Below are positions 54,961 to 64,000 of a stretch of 64,000 nucleotides of DNA, one piece after another (the first letter of the stretch is position 1; every line of letters begins with the position of its first letter). The notes beneath the pieces are model-generated. The model had not been told where the DNA came from. It searched no databases and saw only the letters and a list, made by a program, of their open reading frames with translations. This DNA is from Inia geoffrensis. Taxonomy: Eukaryota; Chordata; Mammalia; Artiodactyla; Iniidae. The position numbers and the translations under genes are program-made. Where the stretch lies: the NCBI GenBank assembly GCA_036417435.1, contig CM070899.1, positions 171,645,494 to 171,709,493 of the forward strand. The letters are read 5' to 3'.

Positions 54961-56844
54961 ATAGATGATCTTTTTAGTAACTACCTCAGGGAGAGCCCGT
55001 CAGGACAATCAGAGCAAAGCACATCACCCTTGCGATGACTTACCAAATCCTATGCCTGTCCTGGAGATATCCCCCCATCTCTCAGAAAAGTATTTGGCTA
55101 AATGGAACCACATAGCAATGTGTGGGCTTGAATATTTAGCATCAAAACCAAGCTTTGGCAAGATGTGCTGGCATAGCCCAAAAACATGCTCTCGGTTCTC
55201 TGGATTAAAGAAAAAAATTAAAAAATTAGAAACTCATTTTAAAATGAGTGTTTACTAACACATCTTTTATGCTAACGTAATTTTGCAGGAAAAGCCCACC
55301 ATTTTTAGTAAAAGTGTACATCAAAGGAATTAACTACTAAGCTTTCATACCAAATACAAAAATATTACTAAATAACTATTTCTGAAACATAGTGTATAAT
55401 CTATCATGTATTAAATTATTAACATTTCTATTGGAGGAGGCATTTTTCATAAAATATTTAAGCTACAGATCTCAGAGCTATATTTTGGCAACTAATACCA
55501 AAGCTATAAAATGAAGATAGCTCACGTGTTTCAGTGCTGTCAAATATTCAGCCTTTTCATTAAGGAGAAAAGAAGAAAAGAAAAACCGAACACCAAGCCA
55601 TTACTAGTGACATGACCTTTGCTCCAAAAGATCCATGTTTCAACATCATACTCTTGCACCCCTGGGAGCAGTGAAGGCCAGAGGGCAGCCCTTTCTGTTG
55701 ATGGTGGTACATGATTTTAGGACACAGGGTCTGTGGATATGTCAGTACCAAGAGTCTATTATTGTGCCAAAGGACACAAATGTGTAGCTATTAAAATAAT
55801 TAAATTAGAAAACAAATTAGAAATTCGTGTCTTATAAGACTACCTTCCATTACTAGAGTAGAAACATGTTCAAGCATAAACAAGTTATTCTGTTTGAACT
55901 TGACAGAATACGTTTAGAAGATATCACAGATAAATTACCCTTAAGGAAGACACTTTTCTATTTTGCTTAGTTCTGCTCACTCTCTGCTTGCTATGTTTTT
56001 TCATTTCAGAAGATGTTTTTTTTTTCCATTTACCTGAATATTGCTTTTTTTCCATTTTCTACTACTAACCATAGGAGTAGTTTCTCGACTTGAGAGGTTC
56101 TTTGTTTTGTTTTTTTTAAATATTTCTTTAAAGAATGAAGAAGTCTTGTCACTTGTGGAGCACCTTTTCTTGAAAAATGCTCAGTACTTCTCCTAGTATG
56201 GAGTGTATAATGAAAAGGCTTTCCTGGGAGCCTAATTGTGCGTGGCACGGCATGCATTCAGGCGCTACAGCCCATCACACCAACATGCACGTGCTGGTGG
56301 AAGCCAACAACGATGGTGGACTTTCTCAGTGACCCTAAGGTGCTCAGTGTAATTTTGCACTAAGGATACTCTATCATAGTCAGACTTTTGGTAAGTAAGA
56401 TCTGGATGAATAATTCGTAGTGAACAATATTTAATATGCCTCTGTGGAAAAGTGGGAGCTTTACGTAGCCAAGCTCAGCTCCTCCCCTGCCTGAGGTTGC
56501 TGCCTCAGACAGATATAACCCGCCAGCAGCCAACGTGAAGGCGGCAGAAAAACTGAGCTGACACCGCAGCAGGTGTGAATCTTTAGCGGCGACCAGGTTT
56601 GTATCATTGCTGCCCAGACAAATTGGCCAGGCTTATTTTATTTGTTCTCACAAATCACTCTTTTAATTGGCATGATAGTTTTTTTTTGTTTTTTTTTTTT
56701 TGCAAATAGTGACCCCAACATAGTGCATTGTTTCAGATGGAATGTTCAGAATGTTGATACTGAATTATAGCAGCCACCCTTCCTTAACTAGAAATGGAGG
56801 GAAACACAGGTCACAAAGATCTACAAGGTTTACTTTTAGTTTAT
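54961..56844. other. Unique AT-rich sequence, no gene seen
   Basis: No transposon relic recognised. Poly-T/G runs near 56681-56701. 56225-56330 is GC-richer (TGCGTGGCACGGCATGCATTC) but without an open frame of note. Confidence 0.47.
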
Positions 56845-57145
56845 GTTTTTAAACTTCCAGTTACAAGATAAATAAGCTCTGGGGATGTAATGTACAATAT
56901 GATCTGTATAAAAGTTGTGAACAGAGTAAACCCTAAGAGTTCTCATCACAAGGGAAAATCTTTTTTGATTTTTTTCCTTTTTTTCTTTCTTTTCATTGTG
57001 TCTGTACGAGAAGATGGATGTTTGCTGAACCTACTGTGGTAATCATCTCACAATATATATAAGCCAGACCATCATGCTGTGTCCCTTAAACTTATACAGT
57101 GATGTACGTCAATTGTTTCTCAATAAATCTGGGGAAAAATTAAAA
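56845..57145 (+). mobile_element. Old L1 3' UTR, the only plus-strand L1 seen
   Basis: ACTTCCAGTTACAAGATAAATAAGC, GGGATGTAATGTACAATATGATC, GAACAGAGTAAACCCTAAGAG, TGGTAATCATCTCACAATATATA, and CCTTAAACTTATACAGTGATGTACGTCAATTG followed by CTCAATAAATCTGGGG is a sense-oriented L1MA-type 3' UTR ending in its A-rich tail. Confidence 0.85.
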
Positions 57146-57294
57146 GAAGTGTTTAAGGAGAATTATAGGTTAGGTATTGTGTATGTGTGTGTGTTGTGGC
57201 TGTGTTTATCCAGTGTTTTGTGACTGTTCTCTCTTCTAGAGGGGTGAAGAGGCCTCAAGCACCCATACATGGGCTCAGGGTATTTGAGACTTTC

Positions 57295-57519
57295 TGAGCT
57301 CTCTTTTTTTTTTTTGCGGTACGCGGGCCTCTCACTGTTGTGGCCTCTCCCGTTGCGGAGCACAGGCTCCGGACCCGCAGGCCCAGCGGCCATGGCCCAC
57401 GGGCCCAGCCGCTCCGCAGCATGTGGGATCCTCCTGGACCGGGGCACGAACCCCTGTCCGCTGCATCGGCAGGCGGACTCCCAACCACTGCGCCACCAGG
57501 GAAGCCCTGAGCTCTCTTT
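57295..57519 (-). mobile_element. CHR-type SINE with perfect 12-bp target-site duplication
   Basis: Poly-T 57304-57315 and reversed head ending GGGAAGCCC at 57507. TGAGCTCTCTTT is exact at 57295-57306 and 57508-57519. CpG-rich and little diverged. Frames of 97-162 codons crossing it are SINE translations fused to chance sequence. Confidence 0.95.
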
Positions 57520-57898
57520 AATGCAAGTGAAATTTCTGGTGTTTCCATTCATCAAGGTGAAAATAGAATTATCCTTGAGACTCAGGAGAAGAATTAACAT
57601 CCACCAGTACTTCTTAAGAAAGAACGTAGTCCATACTTTGGAAAACACCAAGCGTTATTACTAAATTTAACTTTGTTTTCCAATTAATTTTACCCAATAG
57701 AGCAACTGTTTTTCATAGCTTAATGTTTTATCAGCAATAAAGTAAAATCCTTTATTCCTACTTCATGTCTTTGAGTGTAGCTCATTGAATTTGTGGGAGG
57801 GATTAGGGAAAGAAATTTTAAAATGGCTGATTTTAAAGACAGAATATAGGGATAATAGAAGGAAGGGAAGCTCTGGGGAGAAAGATTTCATTTTTGTA
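57520..57898. other. Unique sequence, nothing recognised
   Basis: AT-rich spacer before the MER2 element. Confidence 0.5.
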
Positions 57899-58215
57899 TG
57901 GTTGCCCCTCGGTACCCATGGGGGATTGGTTCCAGGACCCACCACTACAGATACCATAATCCACAGATGCTTAAGTCCCTGATATAAAATGGCATAGTGT
58001 TTGCATATAACCTATGCACATCCTCCATGTCCTTTAAATCAAGTCTAGATGACTTATAATACCCAGTACCGTATTAATGCTATGTAAATAGTTGCCTGTG
58101 CGTAGCAAATACAAGTTTTGTTTTTTAGAATGTTGTGGAATTTTTTTTTTCCAATTTTTTTTGATCCTCGGTTGAGTCCGCGGACGTGGAACCCGTGGAT
58201 ACGGAGGGCCGACTA
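57899..58215. mobile_element. MER2-type Tigger-derived DNA transposon
   Basis: Left TGGTTGCCCCTCGGTACCC and right GGATACGGAGGGCCGACTA are inverted repeats matching at 14 of 19 positions. Inside, GGGGGATTGGTTCCAGGACC, CATATAACCTATGCACATCC and ACGTGGAACCCGTGGATACG are MER2 landmarks. Length (317 bp) is close to the usual 345 bp, so it is nearly complete. It never coded for protein and was mobilised by Tigger transposase. Confidence 0.85.
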
Positions 58216-58366
58216 TGTGTAACGGGTTCGAAATGTTGTCAGCATATGCAGGTGAGATACCAGCAAGCAGGCAGTTTATTAAAATAATGAATGTGGGTTT
58301 TAGGAGAGAGGTCAGAGCTGCATGGAATGCATGGGCCAGCCTATGGATGCAGCAAATAAAGATAAA

Positions 58367-58519
58367 AGATGAGTAATAGGGACTTCCCTGGCGGTCCAGT
58401 GGTTAAGATGCTATGCTCCCAATGCAGGGGGCACGAGTTCGATCCCTGGTCGGGGAACTAAGGCTGCACGGCACGGCCAAAATAATTAATTATTTAATTA
58501 AAAAAAGAGATGAGTAATA
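58367..58519 (+). mobile_element. Short tRNA-only CHR-type SINE with 12-bp target-site duplication
   Basis: The element at 58379-58507 has the head GGGACTTCCCTGGCGGTCCAG, the A-box region, a GAGTTCGATCCCTGGTCGGG B-box and then only CACGGCCAAAATAATTAATT as a tail. It lacks the long CHR body. AGATGAGTAATA is exact at 58367-58378 and 58508-58519, so a short element really integrated rather than being truncated later. Confidence 0.92.
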
Positions 58520-60761
58520 ATTTCCTCAACAAATATGGAGAATTCATGTTTTTGCCAAAGGAAGAGAGTCAGCAACGTCAAATTTTGCAAGAAACAAAGC
58601 CCCCGAAGAGCCCACTTGCTGCCATAACTATTAGAATGTCATGTGAGGATGCAGTGGGCACGGCCGAAGCCAACCCGCTGGGCGCTGAGAAGACAGTGTG
58701 AAGTGAGGGAGTGGGGGGTAAGTAGCTCTTGGGCAACGCTGGGCACAAAAGGGTAGAGAGGGAACTGGGCACCTAAAGGGGAGAGAGGTCAAGGAAGCGC
58801 TATTAAGCTGAGTTAAAGCAACCAGCAGCGAAGGAGGCATTGATGATGTTAAGAGGAAAATAACTCAGGTAGGGACATCCTAATTGCTCATCCAGAATGA
58901 GCAGAGGTGGAGAGGGCAGTGTGCTGGCAGGTGGGTGGAGGAGGGTATAAAATAGAGACACAAAAGAGAATTATTTGGGGGGAAAAAAATCAAAGACGAT
59001 TTTTCCTTTGAGCCATGATTAAGTTTGTCTCCAGACAGCGTCTCACAACATGCGAGATATTCTGTACGGTTCTGGGAAAGACAGAGTCTGGCTTTGTACA
59101 TTTCTGATTTTACTGATTGTAATAGAAGGATGTTCTGGCATGCTGGAGACGTGATGGAAGGCCACAGTGAAAGTTGATGTCCGCTTATTGAAAGCGGCTA
59201 GGAGGAAGTGGCAGGTTTCACCGGCAGGGCTGAAGGAGTGGAGGAGAGGCTTCGTGTCAAAGCTGGAGAACTGAGATTTACTCAGCTTATAAAAGAGAAA
59301 ACTAGATGGAGATCTAGCTCTTATTTATTCTCAGAAACACAAACCAGTTTTTTCCTACTCTTCTGGAGGCCAAAATAAGGGTGAAATGAGTTTAAATGAA
59401 AGGAGATTTTTGTTTTGTTTTGTTTGGTCTTGTCTTAGAACTTGATGAAAATGTTAGGGTGGGATTTTTTATTTTTTTTTTTTAAAGAAAAAAGACTCAT
59501 CTGTTTTAAATAACTGCTATTCAGTTGGCTGAAGTCAGGGGTCAAGGCCAGGTGATTTCTTGAAAACTTTCCGTTTAGTGACTTGATAACATCTATGGAT
59601 GTTTTCAGTCAGTTTGTTTCAGAAATGCTCCCATGTGCCTTTTTTTTTTTAAACCCAAAGGACTATGAAATTAAAATACTCTGTGTGTGTGTCTCCATCC
59701 AAGGAGGAGAGAAACTAGATGTAGTACTTTGTGAATTTTGAAAAAGTCCAATTTCTTTATATGTAAGTCAGCTTTAGATTGTTTGCCCACAGTGAAACTA
59801 CGAGTCCTCTTCAGCAGCGGCTGTAAAACATCTGCAGAGCTTGTTGCTGGAATTGGCTTAATGTTCCTCAAAGTTAAAAAAAAAAAAAGGACTGGTCTCC
59901 AGTTCTCTCTGCTTCAGACTGTGATTCTTTGTCTTGCATTGTCCTGTATTTTGGTGAGAATAATTCAACAGCTGCTATTCCTCGTTGAAAGCTTTGGCAT
60001 ATTCCTTTCTAGAACATTCCGACATGTTACAGAATATATTTATTATAAGTGTATTCTTATGGTATTGAATGACCTGAAAGTATCCCTGTTGGGTTAATTC
60101 CTGGAAATTACAAGCATTACAGCAGTTCACGCAGAAGCTCTTCGCACTTGCCCACTGCAGCAGTAAACCGCGATCATGCTTGAACGTGTTCAGCGATGTT
60201 AACGGCTTGGTGGAAAAACTGCCCATTTGAGATAAACAGAAACTTTCCCACTCATCTCTCACAAGTTAGTCAAAAACCGAAGGAATGGCTTTTATGGCCA
60301 TCTCATCGTTTTCTTCGTTGTTTGGTAGCTCTGTGTTTGGAATACAAAGCCTTCTACAAGCTACTTACTTCTCTGCTTTACGGAAGGTCTGTAGCAGTGA
60401 TTTCCATTCATTGCCTTCCACAAGTCGACCGAGGTGTGTGGTGTTTTATTTAACCATTTTGGGGTCTATGTTTATTCTTTGTATATTAAAAATATAATAA
60501 CTAGGCAAAGTAACATGGAGTAATCATCCACTTTAGTTCCCTTTGCTCCTTGTTACCTCTTTCCCTCGGATATTTATTGTTTGGGGAACCCTTTGGTATA
60601 TGTAATGACAAGAATCCTTACTTGGGAGTGTCAGCGTTACTCAGTGGACACACCCCCGTCTCCGGGTCTTACTGCAGAATATCCCTGATTCTGATCTGCT
60701 ATCCCAGTGGCCCTCCCAAAGCTGTGCTGAGCAGATCTTATCTCTCTGAAATCCTCTAACA
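58520..60761. other. Unique sequence, no gene seen; 59730-60280 enhancer-like
   Basis: No dispersed repeat recognised over 2.2 kb. A-runs at 59876-59888 and a TTTTG repeat at 59409-59427. The 119-codon frame at 59738-60097 is hydrophobic and Leu/Ile-rich but crosses an A12 run (Lys repeats) and lacks a domain. 60120-60200 keeps several CpGs (CACGCAGAAGCTCTTCGCAC, AACCGCGATCATGC) in AT-rich context, a weak constraint hint. Confidence 0.42.
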
Positions 60762-60938
60762 CAGGGTCTGCCAACTATGGCCACAGACCAAGTGTCCCGC
60801 CTGCCACTTGGGGGGATATTGTCTGTTTGTCTGTGGTAATTTGTCTCCCACAGAGGCAGAGCTGAATAACTGAAACAGACTGTTTGGCTGAAAATAGTTG
60901 CTATGTGGCCCTTTATAGAAAAAGTTTGCTAGTTGTTC
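60762..60938 (+). mobile_element. Small hAT relic, MER3-like
   Basis: Left CAGGGTCTGCCAACTATGGCC and right GTGGCCCTTTATAGAAAAAGTTTGCTAG match the ends GGGTCGGCAAACTATGGCCC and GGCCCTTTACAGAAAAAGTTTGCTGACC. CCCACAGAGGCAGAGCTGAATAA is the diverged interior. Family name MER3 is from memory and could be a relative. Confidence 0.7.
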
Positions 60939-61009
60939 TCAATCCCACTGTACATGATTTGTCCCCTGTGCCTTCCCACTTTTATCTCCCTCTCTCCTCT
61001 CTCTCCATT

Positions 61010-61260
61010 TGGGCCTCATGTGTCTCAGGCTTATTTTTGACCGACATTCCTTTTTGTATCCAACCACATCATCCTGTGTTATCTTTTCATCTCATGTCCT
61101 TTCCTAATCTTTTCAAATTCTGCTTCTAAGATCCAACACGCATGCTACCTCACCTAAGAAGTCTTCTCTGATTCTACCAGCAAGGATTACTCTACTTTTA
61201 ATCTAATTTTCTATCCTGCACTTCGTGGCACTCCCTTTCACAGCCCATAGAGTGTCCAGG
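61010..61260 (+). repeat. L2 fragment
   Basis: CTACCTCACCTAAGAAGTCTTCTCTGATTCTACC near 61143 and CTGCACTTCGTGGCACTCC match the L2 block TCACCTCCTCAGAGAGGCCTTCCCTGACCACC followed by CATAGCACTTATCAC. Confidence 0.68.
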
Positions 61261-61989
61261 AGCTCAGGCCCCTCCCCCAGACTTAACTTCCAAGATAAGG
61301 GCTCAGCCCTTCCCGGGGGTGGCTGCTCTGAGCCCCAGCCTGGGCGTTGGGCTTAAACCCCTATCATCTGTAGTCTAGTGGGGGACACATCACTTGCTTC
61401 TGAAGTCACACGTAACAGATTTGATCACCTGATAATCACAGAAGCATTTAAATTAATTCACAGTGATGTGAAAAGCTACCCTTCATGGGCGTCATAAAGT
61501 GAGAATGTGGAGTTGTTTCTGCTCCGATGGTTCATATGTGCCCTGCATCCCCTTAGAACTCAACTTGCCAGTTTGGGGACGCATTTCCAGCTCTGAGATT
61601 ATGGGGTTTCAGATTTCCACGTGGTGGTGGCCTCTATCCGAGCAGCCCACTCCAGGGTTGGGGGGATGAGTCTGAATTCTCACAGTTCTGTCAAAAGTGT
61701 ATGGCCGGTAGCTTTAAACGCCCATCTGAGAGCACTTCCATTGCTGAGGGGTCCTTCTAGCCTATCAGGGCAACATTTAGTGGAGTTTTTTTTAACTAAT
61801 CATTTCAACCCATTTCATGAAGTTGGAATTCGGGTGAAGTTGGAATGCCGGCTCACCTCAGTGCAGGCGCGTCTTGTTTTTCTCCTTCCTGGCACATAAC
61901 ACAATTCTAGTTAAAATTTATTATGGGCACAGTTACTCCATAGGACAGGAAACATACCTGATCTAGGCATCACTTTATGCTCAGCACGT
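61261..61989. other. Unique sequence, no gene seen
   Basis: Non-coding; a 92-codon frame at 61621-61899 has no domain. Confidence 0.48.
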
Positions 61990-62150
61990 AGCACACTAGG
62001 TTTTGCTGAGAGGCATGTAATAACATGCATAGGTTCACACACCCAAGTGTGGACCTTTCCTACTCTAGCGACTGTGTCTTATTCATCTTTTTATTCCCCA
62101 TGGGTGTAACACAGTGCCTTTCACTCACCAGATACCGTAGAAATGTGGGA
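61990..62150 (+). repeat. L2 3' fragment
   Basis: GCGACTGTGTCTTATTCATC, TTTTTATTCCCCATGGGTG and ACACAGTGCCTTTCACTCACCAGATACC follow the L2 end (GGACTGTGTCTTATTCATCTTTGTATCCCC.. CACAGTGCCTGGCACATAG). Confidence 0.66.
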
Positions 62151-63254
62151 GTGAATCCCATTCCTTAGCCTCTTGGCACTGAATTTCAGGTGAGTACCAC
62201 CCCCCAATTCTCCCTAGTTTGCACTGGCCTAAAAAGGAAACTCACATGGGGTGATAAGCCTTCTCCATGTGCTCTCTCAGCTGGGCCTGTGTCCCAGAAA
62301 CAGGCTCCAAAGGCACGCCACTCCTTTTCCCAAGAGCGTTGCAGTAAGTCCTTCCGTCCAGCTGGTCAGTTAACTGCACACGGAAGGGGCAGTTTCCATC
62401 TTGGCAAGAGGTCTGGGGGATGCACACCATCGTTCTCTTGCTTTCTTCCTCCACTGGAAAGCAATGGTGTTGAACACCCAAAAATGATGACAGAAGATGA
62501 TGCCTTTGAAAGGCAATATCTGCACCTTGTTCAGTGTGAGAACACAGCCGGGGAAATGGGGTGTGACTAGCACAGCAATTACTCACCTCGTTAGATCTAA
62601 TTTCAGAATGCCTCCATGGCCCATTATTTTAGCACATTTTTTTAAATGTACCCAGCAGCAGTGTTGAAACTGCAATTCTCTTGAAGGCTGTTGTGTTGGT
62701 GCCTACTGATTGCACCAGGCTGTAGACTCTTTTTGAATATAAGCACTTAGAGGACACTGAATCCAGTCTGTTTTGTTTATTGAAGTCTTGTTTGTTCCGT
62801 ATAACTATTTCATGTGTTCATGGGTTTCATGTGTATAGCGAATCTTTCAAATAACCAAAGCTTACCATTTTTCAGAACTAAAAATGTGCCCTGTATTATC
62901 TGCAGTATTGAATGGGAATTCTCTTTAAGTAAATGTGATGATTTCCTAACTTCCCCCAGCAGTTATTCAAATGATAATTGAACCTTACTTAATGGTTCTA
63001 GGTCATCTATTTGCATTAATTTTTTCATTGGATTTCTAAGATGTAAAGAACTGATTGCTCCTATATTAAATCACTTCAGATTGTTAAAATATTTTAGCCT
63101 GTTTTTATAAGACTTCTTCTATAGTCATCTACGATTTCTCACTTCTACCATTGTGCCCTTAATGCAGTTAAGGTGCTCGCTTATTTTAAATACAACTTCC
63201 TGGGTGAAAATGTTAAAATGACTATACTCCACAAAAACCCACTCTTTGTGTAAA
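62151..63254. other. Unique sequence; one longer frame judged unproven
   Basis: A 126-codon plus frame (62190-62570) and a 114-codon minus frame (62242-62586) overlap. The plus frame has a Cys-x2-Lys-Ser-Phe...Leu-x-x-His stretch faintly like a C2H2 finger but lacks the second Cys and His, so I do not call a gene. CAGGTGAGTACC at 62187 is donor-like without a supporting exon. Confidence 0.42.
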
Positions 63255-63470
63255 GGCAGTTTTGTGTAATGATTAAAAGTCTACACCCTACGTTTTAATC
63301 CCTGTCCTGCTATCAGCTAGGCAGCAAGTTACTTAATTTTTCCATTTCTTTTCTCACTATCTCATCTGTTAAATGTGCATAACTGTTCTCACTTCCTAGA
63401 ACTGTGAGGATTAGGTGCCTAGGACAGGCCTCATGTGTGGAAAGAGCTATACAGCCATGTTAGCTGTTTT
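63255..63470 (+). repeat. MIR SINE, sense
   Basis: GTGTAATGATTAAAAGTCTAC, TAATCCCTGTCCTGCTATCAG, GCAAGTTACTTAATTTTTCC, CTATCTCATCTGTTAAATGTGC, CTAGAACTGTGAGGATTAGG and GTGTGGAAAGAGCTATACAG follow the MIR sense order from tRNA-like start to 3' half. Confidence 0.8.
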
Positions 63471-64000
63471 TGCTGTGGATACACTAATGGATAAGGTAGT
63501 GCAGAGAACTGATTTTGGCCAGCTGTATTCTAGGTTTAGGGATTTGCTAATAGTGTAAGATCGTAAATTGAGGGATTTCTATTCGGATTATCCTATGTCC
63601 TGCAATTTTTAGATGACCCTCCTTTTTTCTAGGAGTTACACAGATGTCGGATAAAGTCAGCCTTCTTTCCACCTGTGATTGAATCGGTAGTTATCCTGAA
63701 ATTGACTAAGAATTGTTACCCACCTGCCTGTGCGCACACATTGTGGAGTTTTGTGCTGTAAACCACAGCGTTGTGCTTCCCTCACACCGACCTTCTTCCT
63801 GCTCCCAGCAGCCCCTCAGCATCCATGGGGCTAAAAAGAGCATTCAGAACATGCTCTGGGTCTTAGAGCCAGTAAGTGACAGCAGAATCTAGACTTAGGT
63901 CCTTCTGAAACCTTACTGTGAACTAGATGCTTGCCTTCTCTGCCCCTAGAAGCACATGCAACTATTCCTGCAAACACCCTTCACTACAGGTGTAGTTGGA
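63471..64000. other. Unique sequence, nothing recognised
   Basis: Ordinary non-coding DNA to the window edge. No repeat or exon seen. Confidence 0.5.

Noticed and set aside
57163..57651. 162-codon minus-strand open frame
   Set aside because: Its centre is the translated CHR SINE (57304-57507); the flanks are chance sequence.
59738..60097. 119-codon hydrophobic frame
   Set aside because: Crosses an A12 run that would encode a Lys stretch; no domain, no start context or splice-like edges.
62190..62570. 126-codon frame with a zinc-finger-like stretch
   Set aside because: Only half of a C2H2 pattern is present (no CxxC pair, no HxxxH), no linker and no neighbouring fingers; an antisense frame of similar length overlaps.
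1..64000. tRNA genes
   Set aside because: All tRNA-like A/B-box stretches belong to SINEs with poly-A tails and target duplications; none folds as an independent tRNA in context.
1..64000. Endogenous retrovirus or LTR elements
   Set aside because: I looked for TG...CA-bounded LTR-like pairs, primer-binding sites and pol-like frames and saw none; short solo LTRs too diverged to recognise remain possible.

Overview
This window is mammalian nuclear DNA, almost certainly from a cetacean (whale, dolphin or porpoise). The main evidence is eleven copies of tRNA-derived SINEs of the CHR type. Their heads read GGGCTTCCCTGGTGGCGCAG or close variants, the signature of the whale/hippo lineage rather than of ruminants, whose Bov-tA heads differ. 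The L1 3' ends also have the cetartiodactyl form. I cannot name the species.

I found no protein-coding gene, no convincing exon, no tRNA, snRNA or rRNA gene, no CpG island and no endogenous retrovirus or LTR. Every long open frame I examined is either a conceptual translation of a SINE or L1 or a chance frame in unique sequence. The window reads as intergenic or deep intronic DNA. Of the 14 L1 fragments I recognise, 13 lie in minus orientation. Because introns tolerate antisense L1 better than sense L1, this hints that the window may lie inside a plus-strand transcription unit.

Layout. 1-2.1 kb is an old L1M invaded by a CHR SINE and by a younger L1. 2-12 kb is mostly unique, with a MIR at 3.5 kb, a SINE at 6.5 kb, an inverted (twin-primed) L1 at 7.5 kb and an enhancer-like repeat-free stretch at 9.3-10 kb. 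12-18 kb is repeat-rich (L2, two abutting L1 tails, an L1 inserted in a MIR, another MIR, two SINEs). 18-24 kb holds a pair of back-to-back perfect hairpins, a conserved-looking AT-rich block and a long CHR SINE. 24-30 kb holds a two-step L1 nest with three copies of one target site, a 454-bp deleted Tigger1, a SINE, a MIR and an L2. 30-34 kb is the longest repeat-poor region and looks enriched for homeodomain and octamer-like motifs. 34-36 kb is an L1 followed by a 1.37-kb hAT fossil that still shows an ICTDGAK transposase motif. 36-52 kb is mixed, with a very CpG-rich young SINE at 39.9 kb, two L1 tails, L2, MIR and microsatellites. 52-58.5 kb carries four SINEs, one with a (TA)n tail expanded inside its target-site duplication, plus a MER2 and the only plus-strand L1. 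58.5-64 kb is mostly unique with small MER3-like, L2 and MIR relics.

The most informative content is the insertion history, readable from target-site duplications, and several repeat-free AT-rich blocks that could be developmental enhancers; the latter is inference from sequence character only. I did not find a new biological system here.
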